Origin: Lachnotalea glycerini
Lineage (GTDB): Bacteria; Bacillota; Clostridia; Lachnospirales; Lachnospiraceae
Assembly (NCBI RefSeq): GCF_003201285.1
Contig: NZ_QICS01000002.1
Coordinates: forward strand, 186,001 to 250,000
DNA: 64,000 nucleotides
Direction of reading: 5' to 3'
Part shown: positions 9,393 through 19,023 of the stretch, piece by piece
Position numbering within the stretch: position 1 is the stretch's first letter
Layout of the letters: every line of letters starts with the position of its first letter
Program-made: the position numbers and the translations under genes
Notes under the pieces: model-generated
What the model was told of the DNA's origin: nothing
What the model saw: only the letters and a program-made list of their open reading frames with translations
The model's database searches: none

Positions 9393-11366
9393 ATGAATCA
9401 AGATATCACGTTGCGGCTTCCAAATGGTCAATATTTTAATAAGTGGGAAAAACCACAAATTTATGATAGGGAACTTCATGTCGCCTGTAACCATTTTGCC
9501 GCGTCCGACGAAAATGATGGGAGCCCGGATCATCCATTAAAGACAATTAATGCCGCAGCTGCTATTGCAGCTCCTGGTACGCATGTGTGGATTCATAAAG
9601 GAGTTTACCGGGAATGCATACACCCGGTAAGAGGCGGTGATGGAACAGATAAAATGATTTGCTATGAAGCCTGCCATAATGAAGATGTAGTAGTAAAAGC
9701 TTCTGTCATAGCATGCCATTTCAAAGAAAGTGAAGGCTGGAATAGGATGCCTTTTACACTGGAAATGAAGAGAGAAATAAGTCATGTAAAGATTTGGGAA
9801 ACAAAACTCGTTCCTGAAGAATTCAAAGGATATAATCCTTTTTGTGCGGTTAATATCCTACATGATAGGTTGTTTATCGAGTATGACAAAACAGATATGA
9901 CTACCTACCTAAATAGGCGGGGTATGGTTTTCTGTGATGGGAAACCATTAAAGCAGGTAGCACTTTATCATCAGATGGGTGAGCTTGCAGGTTCTTATTG
10001 GGTAGAAGCAAATGGACAGACGGTTCATTTTAGACTGGAAAATGATGAACATCCAGCAGATCATTTGATTGAATTAACTTGCCGCGAACAATGTTTCGCC
10101 CCGCAAATCCCATTTTTATCCTACATAAAAGTAAAAGGACTCACCTGTGCACATGCGGCTACGGGAGCTCCGGTTCCGCAAAGAGGTTCGATTTCCTGCT
10201 ATCGGGGGCACCATTGGATTATTGAAGATTGTACGATAGATTGGGCAAATGGAGTTGGAATTGATATAGGTAATGAATGCTGGCATCACTCTTATATAGA
10301 AAATCAAGTAATAGGGTTTTCAATTATTCGACGCTGCAAGATTTATGATGTAGGTGTTTGCGGAATTGCTGGTTTGTTTGCGAAGAATTTATTGATTGAA
10401 GATAATTTAATACAGAAAACAGGGTGGCAAGAGATGGAGCTATCATGGGAAGCAGGAGCAATTAAAGTACATAGCTGCACAAACAGTGTGATTCGTAGGA
10501 ATATATTTACCAAAACTTATAGAGCAGATCACCTTTGGATGGATATGGCAAATGAAAATAATCGTATAACACAAAATCTGTTTTTGGATGGATTGATGCA
10601 AAGGGAAGCAATTTTTATTGAATGCAGCAGAGATGATATCAATCTCATAGATAATAATATTTTCTGGAACATAGAGGGGCGTTTTCATCCAAATCAAATA
10701 CCAAAGGAGCCAGGTTCCTCAGGCTGGTATAAGATGGAAGAATCCGATGTGATTAATGGATATGCTATTTATGGAGAAGGAACAGATCATATACATATTA
10801 TTAATAATTTTATTGGAAAATGCCGTAGTGCAGGTTATTTTGCCAAAACAGTTTCTTTTCGCATAGCTGGTACAAGGGGTGGCACATCACGGGACACAAG
10901 AATATGGAATAATATATTTTATGATTGCAAGGAGGCTGCTATCAAGTTTCCTACAAAACAAAACGAATCCGAGGGTAACCTATATATGAATATGCCAGGC
11001 GGGTATCTAAGAATTCTTTATCCTGCACCCGAAGTATGTCTGGATTTACAGGCATGGCAGGATTTTTATGGTTTTGATCTACAAGGACAAGAGGGGCTTT
11101 TTGATGTGGAGATTGATACAGAGAAGTTTACAATGGCAATAAAGCGAAAGAAAGACCGGCCAATGCCCTTTGCTCGTACTTATGAAAAACATAACTATAT
11201 TTTTGAAACAAAAAAAATCCAAAATGTCAGAACAAATATGATCGCAGCCAATGATTTTTTTGGTAATGCGGTTACAGATGAATTGCGTGTACCGGGACCA
11301 TTTGTCGATTTAGCAGAAAATCAGGTGATTTCCATAGATCCTAGGAAAAAGGAGAATGTGAGATGA
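9393..11366 (+). CDS. GH120-like right-handed beta-helix glycosidase (beta-xylosidase type)
   Basis: The 657-residue protein is a parallel beta-helix enzyme. It follows the pattern recalled for GH120 beta-xylosidases such as XylC of Thermoanaerobacterium saccharolyticum: an N-terminal start with HPLKTINAAA and VWIHKGVYRE, then VKGLTCAHAATGAP and WIIEDCTI, then the active-site coils. The presumed nucleophile and acid/base line up as D384 (HLWMDMANE) and E410 (AIFIECSRDD). There is no signal peptide, so it should hydrolyse imported xylo-oligosaccharides in the cytoplasm. The ATG at 9393 is preferred because the GGAGGG ribosome site overlaps the in-frame TTG at 9381. It heads an operon; its stop overlaps the next permease gene (ATGA). 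A GH120-like non-xylosidase specificity remains possible. Confidence 0.7.
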   Translation: MNQDITLRLPNGQYFNKWEKPQIYDRELHVACNHFAASDENDGSPDHPLKTINAAAAIAAPGTHVWIHKGVYRECIHPVRGGDGTDKMICYEACHNEDVVVKASVIACHFKESEGWNRMPFTLEMKREISHVKIWETKLVPEEFKGYNPFCAVNILHDRLFIEYDKTDMTTYLNRRGMVFCDGKPLKQVALYHQMGELAGSYWVEANGQTVHFRLENDEHPADHLIELTCREQCFAPQIPFLSYIKVKGLTCAHAATGAPVPQRGSISCYRGHHWIIEDCTIDWANGVGIDIGNECWHHSYIENQVIGFSIIRRCKIYDVGVCGIAGLFAKNLLIEDNLIQKTGWQEMELSWEAGAIKVHSCTNSVIRRNIFTKTYRADHLWMDMANENNRITQNLFLDGLMQREAIFIECSRDDINLIDNNIFWNIEGRFHPNQIPKEPGSSGWYKMEESDVINGYAIYGEGTDHIHIINNFIGKCRSAGYFAKTVSFRIAGTRGGTSRDTRIWNNIFYDCKEAAIKFPTKQNESEGNLYMNMPGGYLRILYPAPEVCLDLQAWQDFYGFDLQGQEGLFDVEIDTEKFTMAIKRKKDRPMPFARTYEKHNYIFETKKIQNVRTNMIAANDFFGNAVTDELRVPGPFVDLAENQVISIDPRKKENVR

Positions 11367-12283
11367 AGTTTTTTCAAAACAAAAGGAAAATAAGAGGTTA
11401 TAAAGAGTTTTTGTATATCTTTCCTTTGTTAATATTGATAACTATATTTGCTTATTATCCATTATATGGATGGGTTTATGCATTTTTTGACTATAAGCCA
11501 CCGGTACCATTGAGTATGGATTTATTTGTTGGGTTGAAATGGTTTCAATCACTGATTGCAAATGATGTTAAAAGACAACAGATTTTTATGGTTATTAGAA
11601 ATACCTTTGCTATGAGCGGACTTACGATATTGACTTCTTGGTTGCCAATGATATTCGCAGTGTTTTTAAATGAAATTAAGTGTATGCGCTATAGAAAGGT
11701 AGTTCAGACAGTAACTACGATTCCAAATTTTATTAGTTGGGTTTTGGTATATTCCATAGCATACAATTTATTTAATAGCACAGGTATGGTGAATCATATA
11801 CTTACAAATGCGGGATTTATATCTAATCCAATCTTGTTTCTTCAAGGGGCTAATCATATTTGGCTGAAAATGTGGCTATGGTTAACCTGGAAGAATCTGG
11901 GATGGGCTGCCATTATGTACATCGCTGCGATTTCAGGTATTGATGAAGAATTATATGAAGCATCAAAAGTAGATGGTGCTACCAGAATGCAGACAATTTA
12001 TCATATTACAATACCCAGTCTGTTGCCTACTTATTTTGTATTATTGATGTTAAGCGTTGCAAGCTTTCTTTCAAATGGTATGGAACAGTATTATGTGTTT
12101 CAGAATGCTTTCAACAAAGACTCAATCCAAGTGTTAGATTTATATGTGTTTAATTTGGCAATGGGAAGCGGTAGTTATTCTGTGTCTACAGCTTTAAGTA
12201 TGCTAAAGAGTCTTATCAGTCTGGTTTTACTGTGCGTATGTAATAAGATTTCAAAGCTGGTAAGAGGAGAAAACTTTTTATAA
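11363..12283 (+). CDS. Oligosaccharide ABC transporter permease, LplB type
   Basis: The 306-residue membrane protein belongs to the LplB/YtmP-like branch of sugar permeases, which carry oligosaccharides from plant polysaccharides. Hydrophobic segments begin at about residue 15, and the EAA loop is at about 193-212 (IDEELYEASKVDGATRMQTI). An AAAGGAG site lies upstream, and the start overlaps the preceding stop by four bases. It should pair with the LplC-type permease next to it. No ATPase is encoded here, as usual for this family. Confidence 0.9.
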   Translation: MKFFQNKRKIRGYKEFLYIFPLLILITIFAYYPLYGWVYAFFDYKPPVPLSMDLFVGLKWFQSLIANDVKRQQIFMVIRNTFAMSGLTILTSWLPMIFAVFLNEIKCMRYRKVVQTVTTIPNFISWVLVYSIAYNLFNSTGMVNHILTNAGFISNPILFLQGANHIWLKMWLWLTWKNLGWAAIMYIAAISGIDEELYEASKVDGATRMQTIYHITIPSLLPTYFVLLMLSVASFLSNGMEQYYVFQNAFNKDSIQVLDLYVFNLAMGSGSYSVSTALSMLKSLISLVLLCVCNKISKLVRGENFL

Positions 12284-12299
12284 AAATGGAGGAGTCAAA

Positions 12300-13223
12300 A
12301 TGGAAATCAGTAAAAGAAAGATTCATAAAAAGCAAAGCTTTAAAGACTGGCTCATTAGTGCCATCACATACGTGGTTTTTGCTATATTTGCATTCATTTG
12401 TATTTATCCGTTTTATTATATTTTTATTAATACAATCAGTTCAAATAAGTTAAGTGAAAAAGGAGCGATTAATTTCTGGCCGCAACAGATTCACTTTCAA
12501 AATTACATGGATGCATTGAAGATACCAGGGTTGGCAAATGCGGCTATGATATCAATTGAGAGAACTGTTATAGGAACCTTATTTACAGTAATTGCAACAG
12601 CCTTTTTGGGGTATATGTTTACCAGGGACAGTTTATGGCATAGAAAACTATGGTACCGTTATGTGGTAATAACCATGTATTTTAATGCAGGTATCATTCC
12701 CTGGTATTTGACTATGAGAAATCTTCATCTTACCAATAATTTTTGGGGCTATATTTTGCCCGGTATTGTCTCACCCTTTTATATTATCCTAACCAAGACG
12801 TTTGTAGAGTCGATACCAATCGAATTGCAACAGGCTGCTGAAATAGATGGTGCTGGTACCTTGAGAGTGTTTACAAGTATAATTTTGCCGGTAATTAAGC
12901 CGATTATGGCAACTGTGGCTATTTTTACAGCAGTGGGACAGTGGAATGCATTTCAAGATACGCTGTTACTTATGACAGATGAAAAATTATATAGCTTACA
13001 ATTTATCCTTTATCAGTATATTAACCAAGCAAGCTCTTTAAAGACTCTTATTAATAGTACATCTAACGGTGCAAGTGTTGCACAGAGCTTAGCTACCGTA
13101 CAGACAGCAACTTCGATTCGTATGACAGTAACAATTATAGTTGTTGCACCAATTTTACTAATATATCCAATCTTTCAAAGATATTTTGTAAAGGGAATGA
13201 TGATTGGAGCTGTTAAAGGTTAA
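12300..13223 (+). CDS. Oligosaccharide ABC transporter permease, LplC/YtcP type
   Basis: The 307-residue inner-membrane permease starts with a basic cytoplasmic end and six predicted membrane segments. The EAA loop reads IPIELQQAAEIDGAGTLRVF, and the tail VKGMMIGAVKG is characteristic of the LplC/YtcP branch. GGAGG lies 8 bases before the ATG. It is the partner of the LplB-type subunit and is followed by the matching lipoprotein. Confidence 0.9.
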   Translation: MEISKRKIHKKQSFKDWLISAITYVVFAIFAFICIYPFYYIFINTISSNKLSEKGAINFWPQQIHFQNYMDALKIPGLANAAMISIERTVIGTLFTVIATAFLGYMFTRDSLWHRKLWYRYVVITMYFNAGIIPWYLTMRNLHLTNNFWGYILPGIVSPFYIILTKTFVESIPIELQQAAEIDGAGTLRVFTSIILPVIKPIMATVAIFTAVGQWNAFQDTLLLMTDEKLYSLQFILYQYINQASSLKTLINSTSNGASVAQSLATVQTATSIRMTVTIIVVAPILLIYPIFQRYFVKGMMIGAVKG

Positions 13224-13277
13224 AAAATAGAAAGATGGGAAAACATCTTTATATATATAAAAAATGGAGGATTCTAT

Positions 13278-15032
13278 ATGAAAAATGGAAAAGTTGTTTC
13301 AAAGCTGTTAGCCGTTGTTTTATCATTATTCATTGTTCTGACTGGATGTTCTGCAAATGATACTGCATCAAGGGAAACAGGAAGTGAGGCTGTAACAGAG
13401 AACAGTAGTGTTACAGAAGCGGATAGTGATTTACTAGAGCTAGAGGTTTATAGTGTTGCGGCCAACTACCAGGGAGAGCAGTCGGGTTGGTTTGCTAAAA
13501 TAATACAGGATAAATTTAATATTAAGCTGAATATTATTGCTCCGCAGGTTTCAGGAGATGGGAAAGCTCTTTATCAGACTCGTTGTGCATCAGGAGATTT
13601 GGGTGATATTATAATTTTGGATAACAGTGATTTTCAAGATTGTGTTCAGGCAGGTTTAATTGCCGATATTACAAACGAGCTTCAAACCACAACAAATTTG
13701 AAGACGTATACAGAACAGATTAAAACCTACAATTCAAACTTGAAAGGAGAAGATGGAACTAAGCTTTATGGAATACCTTGCAATATGACTAATACTTCTC
13801 CCACAACGTATTCAGATATTCGAGTTTATTCAAGTCCGATGCTTCCGTGGGATTATTATTCTGAATTGGATTGTCCTGAAATGAATAATTTAGAAGATTT
13901 ACTTAATGTAATGGAAAAAATTCAGAAGGCACATCCTACAAATTCTTCCCAAGATCCAGTATATGCTCTTTCTTTATGGTCGGATTGGGATAATACTAGT
14001 ATAGAGACAGTTAATCAGATTACCAAATGGTATGGTTATGAAGTGAATGGTTCAGTTTTGCTTAGTAATCAAGGGGATATGAAGGAACTTACGGATGACA
14101 CAGGTGCCTATTACAAACTGTTACATTTCTTCTATGAAGCAAATCAAAGAGGTTTAATTGATCCGGATTCAGGCACGCAAGATTGGGAATCTGCATGTAC
14201 GAAGATGAAAAATAAGCAAGTATTATTAATGTGGTATAATTGGCAGCTAGGATTTTATAACACAATTGATCGCGGTAATAATAATGACGCATATATCTAT
14301 GCACCGGTATCTGATATGAATTTCTATCAGACTTCTGATACATATTATGGAGAAACAAGAGCTTGGGCAATTGGTTCTCAGGTAGATGATAATAAAAAAG
14401 CAAAAATCATTGAATTCTTAGACTGGCTTTCGGGTCCTGAAGGTAATACCTATTTGCAAGATGGTCTTGAAGGATTTAACTATACCGTAGGTGACGATGG
14501 GAAATACACACTAACAAAGGAGGGAGAAAATGCATTAATGGCAAATCTTGATGTTCCAGAAGAATTCGGTGGCGGCGGATATTCTGATGGTATGTGCAAA
14601 ATAAATCAGTGGATTGGATCTGGAAGTGCTACGAATACGTTAACAGGTGAGCCTTATGCCTCTGATAAGTGGAGCTCTTATATAGAATCAAACAAAACTA
14701 CCATGACAAAAGAATGGAGTGAAAAGTATGGTGCAGACAACCAAGTAGAATATCTAAAAAAGACAGGTCAGCTTACGATTGTACCAAGTGTTAATATTAT
14801 TTTACCAAGTGATAGTACAGATATTGCATTAATTCGCGGTCAATGTGGGCAATTGATTTGTGATACATCCTGGCAGATGATTTATGCCGGAAGCGAAGAA
14901 GAATTTAAAACTATGTGGTCAAATATGAAAAAGCAATTGGATGGATTGGGGTGGAAAGATTTAGTTACATTTGATATGCAAAAGCAGCAAAAGGTAATTG
15001 ATGCTAGAGCTATAGCGTCGGGTGCGCAATGA
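13278..15032 (+). CDS. Extracellular oligosaccharide-binding lipoprotein, LplA type
   Basis: The 584-residue protein begins with a lipoprotein signal peptide: basic MKNGK, a hydrophobic stretch, then the lipobox LTGC with the modified cysteine at about residue 23. A Ser/Thr/Glu-rich linker follows. The mature part has the large two-lobe fold of LplA/family 1 binding proteins, with the GDLGDIIILDNSDFQD strand pattern and the RAWAIGSQVDD region. Its length is typical for the LplA group (about 500-580). It should capture oligosaccharides, probably xylan fragments given the flanking GH120-like and GH39 genes, and deliver them to the two permeases upstream. A GGAGG site precedes the ATG. Confidence 0.9.
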   Translation: MKNGKVVSKLLAVVLSLFIVLTGCSANDTASRETGSEAVTENSSVTEADSDLLELEVYSVAANYQGEQSGWFAKIIQDKFNIKLNIIAPQVSGDGKALYQTRCASGDLGDIIILDNSDFQDCVQAGLIADITNELQTTTNLKTYTEQIKTYNSNLKGEDGTKLYGIPCNMTNTSPTTYSDIRVYSSPMLPWDYYSELDCPEMNNLEDLLNVMEKIQKAHPTNSSQDPVYALSLWSDWDNTSIETVNQITKWYGYEVNGSVLLSNQGDMKELTDDTGAYYKLLHFFYEANQRGLIDPDSGTQDWESACTKMKNKQVLLMWYNWQLGFYNTIDRGNNNDAYIYAPVSDMNFYQTSDTYYGETRAWAIGSQVDDNKKAKIIEFLDWLSGPEGNTYLQDGLEGFNYTVGDDGKYTLTKEGENALMANLDVPEEFGGGGYSDGMCKINQWIGSGSATNTLTGEPYASDKWSSYIESNKTTMTKEWSEKYGADNQVEYLKKTGQLTIVPSVNIILPSDSTDIALIRGQCGQLICDTSWQMIYAGSEEEFKTMWSNMKKQLDGLGWKDLVTFDMQKQQKVIDARAIASGAQ

Positions 15033-15071
15033 AAGTAAGGGAGATACAATAATAAATGAACGGAGATATTT

Positions 15072-16589
15072 ATGGAAATATATAATGATAAGATTCATAT
15101 AGATGACAGCGTAAGCTTTAATAATAATGCAACATTTTGTGTGGGAACAGGACGAATGAGTCTTGCTTTACGGAATGAATATCATAATCAACTGAAAAAG
15201 GTTCAAGAGGAAATTTGTTTTTCACATATTCGCGGTCATGGATTATTTTGTGATGATATGGCTATCTATCATACGTATGAAGAAGATGGCGTAGAAAAAA
15301 TAGAGTATAATTTTACCTATGTTGATATGGTGTTTGACGACTATCAATCGCTGGGGCTTAAACCTTTTGTAGAATTAGGCTTTATGCCAGAAAAGCTGGC
15401 ATCTGGAAATCAGACAGTATTTTATTGGAAAGGAAATACGACACCACCTTCGGATTACCAAAAATGGGCTGATTTGATAACGGCTACAATACAACACTTT
15501 ATTAGCCGTTACGGAAGAGAGGAAGTAATTACTTGGCCATTTGAGGTATGGAATGAACCCAATCTTCCCGGCTTTTGGAAAGATGCCGATAGGGAGGAAT
15601 ATTTCAAGCTTTATAACGTAACAAGTAATGCGATAAAAAACTGTGATTTGCGTATACGGGTTGGAGGACCTGCAATTTGTGGAGTAGATGATGAGAACTG
15701 GCTTATGTGCTTTCTTAACTATTGTTCAAATAACAAAGTTTCGATTGATTTTGTTACAAGACATGTTTACGCAACGCAAGCGCCGAAAAAAGATGGTCAT
15801 TACGAATATCAAAAACTTAGGTCACCTGAGTCATTGATGTCTGAGCTAAAGAATAGTCGTAGAATTATTGATAGTTTTCCTGAGTATGCAGGTATGGAAA
15901 TGCATATTACAGAATTTAATACCTCATATACGCCACTTAATCCAATTCATGATACCAATCTAAATGCAGCTTATGTGGCAAGACTTTTAAGTGAAATGGG
16001 TGATTTTTGCGCTTCTTATTCCTATTGGACTTTTGGAGATGTTTTTGAAGAATCCGGGGTTGCTTTTACGCCGTTTTCTGGCTGTTTTGGATTAGTAGCA
16101 AATGGAATGATTCCAAAACCTACCTTTTGGGCGTTTTCTTTCTTTCATAATCTGGGCTCAAACGCAATTGCACGAAGTGAGTATTTTATCATAACTAAGG
16201 ACAGTGAGGATAATTTGCATGGGATTGCCTGGTATCCGGTTGAGGAGAATGTAAATATAAATGTGACATTGCACTTTACAATTGAGTTAAATAACGGTTT
16301 CTATATTTTGATTATGAAACGAGTGGATGAGCTGACATGTAATCCGTTAAAAACTTGGATTGACATGGGTTCACCAGCATATCCATCCAAAGAGCAATTA
16401 GTGCTTCTACGAGAATGTGCCCGACCTCAAATTAGAACCAAACAATATGAAGTGAATCATAATGCAATGAATTTTGATATTACTTTATCAGCAAATGCAT
16501 TGTGCTATTTTGAGATACAGCGTATTCAGTGCGAAACGGATCAAGGATATCATCCAGAATGCATTAGAGGAGCAAGACTGCCCTTTTAA
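15072..16589 (+). CDS. xynB: GH39 family beta-xylosidase
   Basis: The 505-residue protein has the length and motifs of GH39 beta-xylosidases. The acid/base E162 lies in VWNEPNLPGFW and the nucleophile E281 in MHITEFNTSY, close to E160 and E277 of the T. saccharolyticum enzyme. The barrel end SYWTFGDVFEESGV and the domain after residue 340 are also typical. There is no signal peptide, so it acts inside the cell on imported xylo-oligosaccharides. It ends the LplBCA operon, and a GGAG site precedes its ATG. GH39 also includes alpha-iduronidases, but the clostridial context favours a xylosidase. Confidence 0.85.
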   Translation: MEIYNDKIHIDDSVSFNNNATFCVGTGRMSLALRNEYHNQLKKVQEEICFSHIRGHGLFCDDMAIYHTYEEDGVEKIEYNFTYVDMVFDDYQSLGLKPFVELGFMPEKLASGNQTVFYWKGNTTPPSDYQKWADLITATIQHFISRYGREEVITWPFEVWNEPNLPGFWKDADREEYFKLYNVTSNAIKNCDLRIRVGGPAICGVDDENWLMCFLNYCSNNKVSIDFVTRHVYATQAPKKDGHYEYQKLRSPESLMSELKNSRRIIDSFPEYAGMEMHITEFNTSYTPLNPIHDTNLNAAYVARLLSEMGDFCASYSYWTFGDVFEESGVAFTPFSGCFGLVANGMIPKPTFWAFSFFHNLGSNAIARSEYFIITKDSEDNLHGIAWYPVEENVNINVTLHFTIELNNGFYILIMKRVDELTCNPLKTWIDMGSPAYPSKEQLVLLRECARPQIRTKQYEVNHNAMNFDITLSANALCYFEIQRIQCETDQGYHPECIRGARLPF

Positions 16590-16677
16590 CCAGTATAATG
16601 AAGAAGATCTCGAATTTTTGCATTACAAAGTATTTTGTATCTATTATGCAATTAATCAATTAAATAATTCTACTTGG

Positions 16678-16704
16678 ATAGCCGATATAAACCATATCGG
16701 CTAT
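16678..16704 (+). promoter_or_regulatory. Perfect 11-base inverted repeat before the LytTR regulator gene
   Basis: ATAGCCGATAT (16678-16688) is repeated in reverse complement at 16694-16704 around the loop AAACC. It lies 24 bases before the regulator's ATG and has no T tail, so it is a candidate operator or an mRNA hairpin rather than a terminator. Confidence 0.5.
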
Positions 16705-16728
16705 AGTTATGCAAAATGGAGGGACAAC

Positions 16729-17415
16729 ATGTTACAGATAGCGATTTGTGATGACGATGAGAGAATGCGTTGTTATATAGAAAATTTAATTAAGAATGAG
16801 GCAGCTTGCAGATTGTCTGTCTATGGCTCAGGAAAAGAATTAATAGCAGAAGGAATTAAGTTTGATATTTTATTTTTGGATATAAGAATGGTAGATTTAA
16901 ATGGAATTGAGACAGCAAAAATTATTCGTAAAACTTCAGATGCAATCATTATTTTTATTACAGCGTTAAAAGAATATGTCTTTGATGCTTTTGATTTGGA
17001 AGCATTTCATTATCTCTTAAAGCCAATTGATGAAACAAAATTCAAAGAAGTATTCAAAAGAGCAGTGGATGAGCGTTTACTGGTAACAAGGAGTGAACCG
17101 TTGATTATTAAGGCAGAGGGAATTTATCGCAGGATTGAAAAAGACGAAATTTTATACGCTGAAAATGAAGCACGTAAGATTATTTTACATACAAGAAGTG
17201 AAAATATTACTTTTTATGAGAAAATGGATGATCTGGAACAAAAGATTGGAGGTCAATTCTTTCGCTGCCATAGGGGATATTTAATTAATCTGGATGCAGT
17301 TACGAGTTATGATATGACGCATATTCGTTTGAAAAGTGGGGAAGAAGTCTGTATGGCCAAGCAAAAATACAACAGTTTTGTAACTGCTTATATGGAATAT
17401 CTTCGAAGGAGATAG
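16729..17415 (+). CDS. LytTR-family response regulator
   Basis: The 228-residue protein has a receiver domain (residues 1-120) with the acidic pocket DDDE at 8-11, the phosphate acceptor D51 (FLDIRM) and the conserved Lys in LLKPIDE near 103. A LytTR DNA-binding domain follows (about 130-228; FFRCHRGYLINLDAV). LytTR proteins bind pairs of roughly 9-base direct repeats about 21 bases apart. The ATG at 16729 is chosen because GGAGGG precedes it by 5 bases; an in-frame extension upstream would overlap the GH39 gene. The kinase gene starts 5 bases after the stop. A candidate target is the repeat pair at 18903-18934. Confidence 0.9.
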   Translation: MLQIAICDDDERMRCYIENLIKNEAACRLSVYGSGKELIAEGIKFDILFLDIRMVDLNGIETAKIIRKTSDAIIIFITALKEYVFDAFDLEAFHYLLKPIDETKFKEVFKRAVDERLLVTRSEPLIIKAEGIYRRIEKDEILYAENEARKIILHTRSENITFYEKMDDLEQKIGGQFFRCHRGYLINLDAVTSYDMTHIRLKSGEEVCMAKQKYNSFVTAYMEYLRRR

Positions 17416-17420
17416 ACAGG

Positions 17421-18938
17421 ATGGAACGCGTATTATTTTTAATCATGGATTTAGGGGAGAATATCATCAGGGGCTATCTGATTGTTTTCTTGCTGGCGGA
17501 TATTCTTACAATGAGTTCGAAATACAAGACAAAGAGAGCTGCATCTTTGCTTCTTATTTCGCAGTTTGTGTTAGTACGGATGCTTATAACAAATATACCG
17601 GTTATGAAACGGCTTCTTTATGGAGAAACTATGATTCCGAAATCAAACAGGACAAGCATTTTAGTAATTCTAGTAAGTATGTGTATCACAATCCTTTTTT
17701 CTTTTATCCTTTATACTAATAAGAAAATTGAGATTTTATATCTCACATTTACGTACTTTACATTAAGCGAATTGACAAAATTCACGTTACATTCAGTGTT
17801 TATATTTCTCTTGACCGCCATTAACAAATGGATCAGTCATATGTTTGCAATTGAAAATAGAGCAGTATTTAAAGATAAAAATATTGTTTTTAGTGTCGCC
17901 CAGCTTGTTTGGAATCTGATTTTTTTAGTAGTTTTTTTATCACTTTTTTACATAATTTTAAAGCAGCTAAAAAAGCTTCTTGTCATGGAAGAAAGAGAAA
18001 TCAAAACAAGTGAAATCATGTTATTGGCTGTTCCCAGTTTAATTGGTTTTTGTTTTAGTATTTTACTGCGAAGCATTATGTATTCTATAAAGGGAAAGGA
18101 AGTTTATTTTCTTATGGATCATAATCCTGAGACATACTTTCTAATTCCTGCAATCTCTTCTTTATGTATTGTAGCTATATTAGGGGGAGTTAAAGTATTG
18201 AACGAATTAATCAAAAGCAGTGAAAAAGAAATTCAAATTCAAACTTATAAGAATCAGATAAAAAATATGGGAGAGCATATGATGGATGTGGAGCATCTCT
18301 ATGATGGAATTCGTGGAATGAAGCATGATATGAAAAACTATGTTGCTGACATGGAGTCTTTGATTCAGGGCATTGAAGTGGATACTCCACGTTATAAACA
18401 GGAAATGAGAAAATATCTGGATGGATTGTGTGATACGGTAGAGCAGCTTGACTTAAAATATCAAACAGGTAACCCCGTGACCGATGTGGTCATTAACCGT
18501 AAAATGCGAGAGCTTGATAAGAGAGGAATTTCTTTTACCTGTGATTTCTTCTATCCTAAAGGACTTCAATTCAGTGCGTTTGATATCAGTATCATATTAA
18601 ATAATGCGCTGGAAAATGCGTTAGAAGCAGTAAAACAACAAAAGAGAAATGCGTATATTAAACTGTTTTCTTATTCGAAAAAGAATATGTTTTTTATTGA
18701 AGTACAAAATAGCTTTGACTCCATACTGCAAATGGATGCATCGGGAGAGCTTCTGAGTACCAAAAAAGATACAACAATGCTTCATGGTATGGGACTTAAG
18801 AATATCAGAAGCTGTGCAAAAAAGTATTTTGGAAAAGCTGAATATAACGTAAATGACAAAGAATTTGTTCTGACAATAATGCTACAAGGAAACGCTCAAG
18901 ATAATTCGTTACACAATAGCAGCAATTCGTTACATTAA
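17421..18938 (+). CDS. GHKL sensor histidine kinase, AgrC/LytS-like
   Basis: The 505-residue kinase has about six membrane segments in residues 10-260, then a coiled region. The phospho-accepting H302 is in GIRGMKHDMKNY. The ATP-binding domain has an N box with N395 and N399 (IILNNALENALEAV) and a G box (LHGMGLKNIRSC, near 450). This layout is that of AgrC-type kinases which sense peptides or membrane signals. It forms a two-component pair with the LytTR regulator immediately upstream. No AgrB/AgrD-type peptide genes were found nearby, so the signal is unknown. The last 16 codons contain the first and second copies of a direct repeat that may be the regulator's binding site for the next gene. 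Confidence 0.9.
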   Translation: MERVLFLIMDLGENIIRGYLIVFLLADILTMSSKYKTKRAASLLLISQFVLVRMLITNIPVMKRLLYGETMIPKSNRTSILVILVSMCITILFSFILYTNKKIEILYLTFTYFTLSELTKFTLHSVFIFLLTAINKWISHMFAIENRAVFKDKNIVFSVAQLVWNLIFLVVFLSLFYIILKQLKKLLVMEEREIKTSEIMLLAVPSLIGFCFSILLRSIMYSIKGKEVYFLMDHNPETYFLIPAISSLCIVAILGGVKVLNELIKSSEKEIQIQTYKNQIKNMGEHMMDVEHLYDGIRGMKHDMKNYVADMESLIQGIEVDTPRYKQEMRKYLDGLCDTVEQLDLKYQTGNPVTDVVINRKMRELDKRGISFTCDFFYPKGLQFSAFDISIILNNALENALEAVKQQKRNAYIKLFSYSKKNMFFIEVQNSFDSILQMDASGELLSTKKDTTMLHGMGLKNIRSCAKKYFGKAEYNVNDKEFVLTIMLQGNAQDNSLHNSSNSLH

Positions 18939-18971
18939 GGTTTAATTGTAATAAATGATTTCCGATATACT
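18903..18971 (+). promoter_or_regulatory. Candidate LytTR operator and promoter for the FliD-like gene
   Basis: AATTCGTTACA occurs at 18903-18913 and again, identically, at 18924-18934, an exact 21-base period. That spacing and a core GTT resemble LytTR/AgrA/ComE binding sites. A TATACT -10 lies at 18966-18971 with no good -35 (TAATTG), which places the second repeat near -44, where an activator would sit. The target would be the gene starting at 19024. Confidence 0.55.
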
Positions 18972-19023
18972 CATTGAGTAGTAGTAGATTAGATCTAGTT
19001 ATACAAAAAGGGAGAATGAGACT

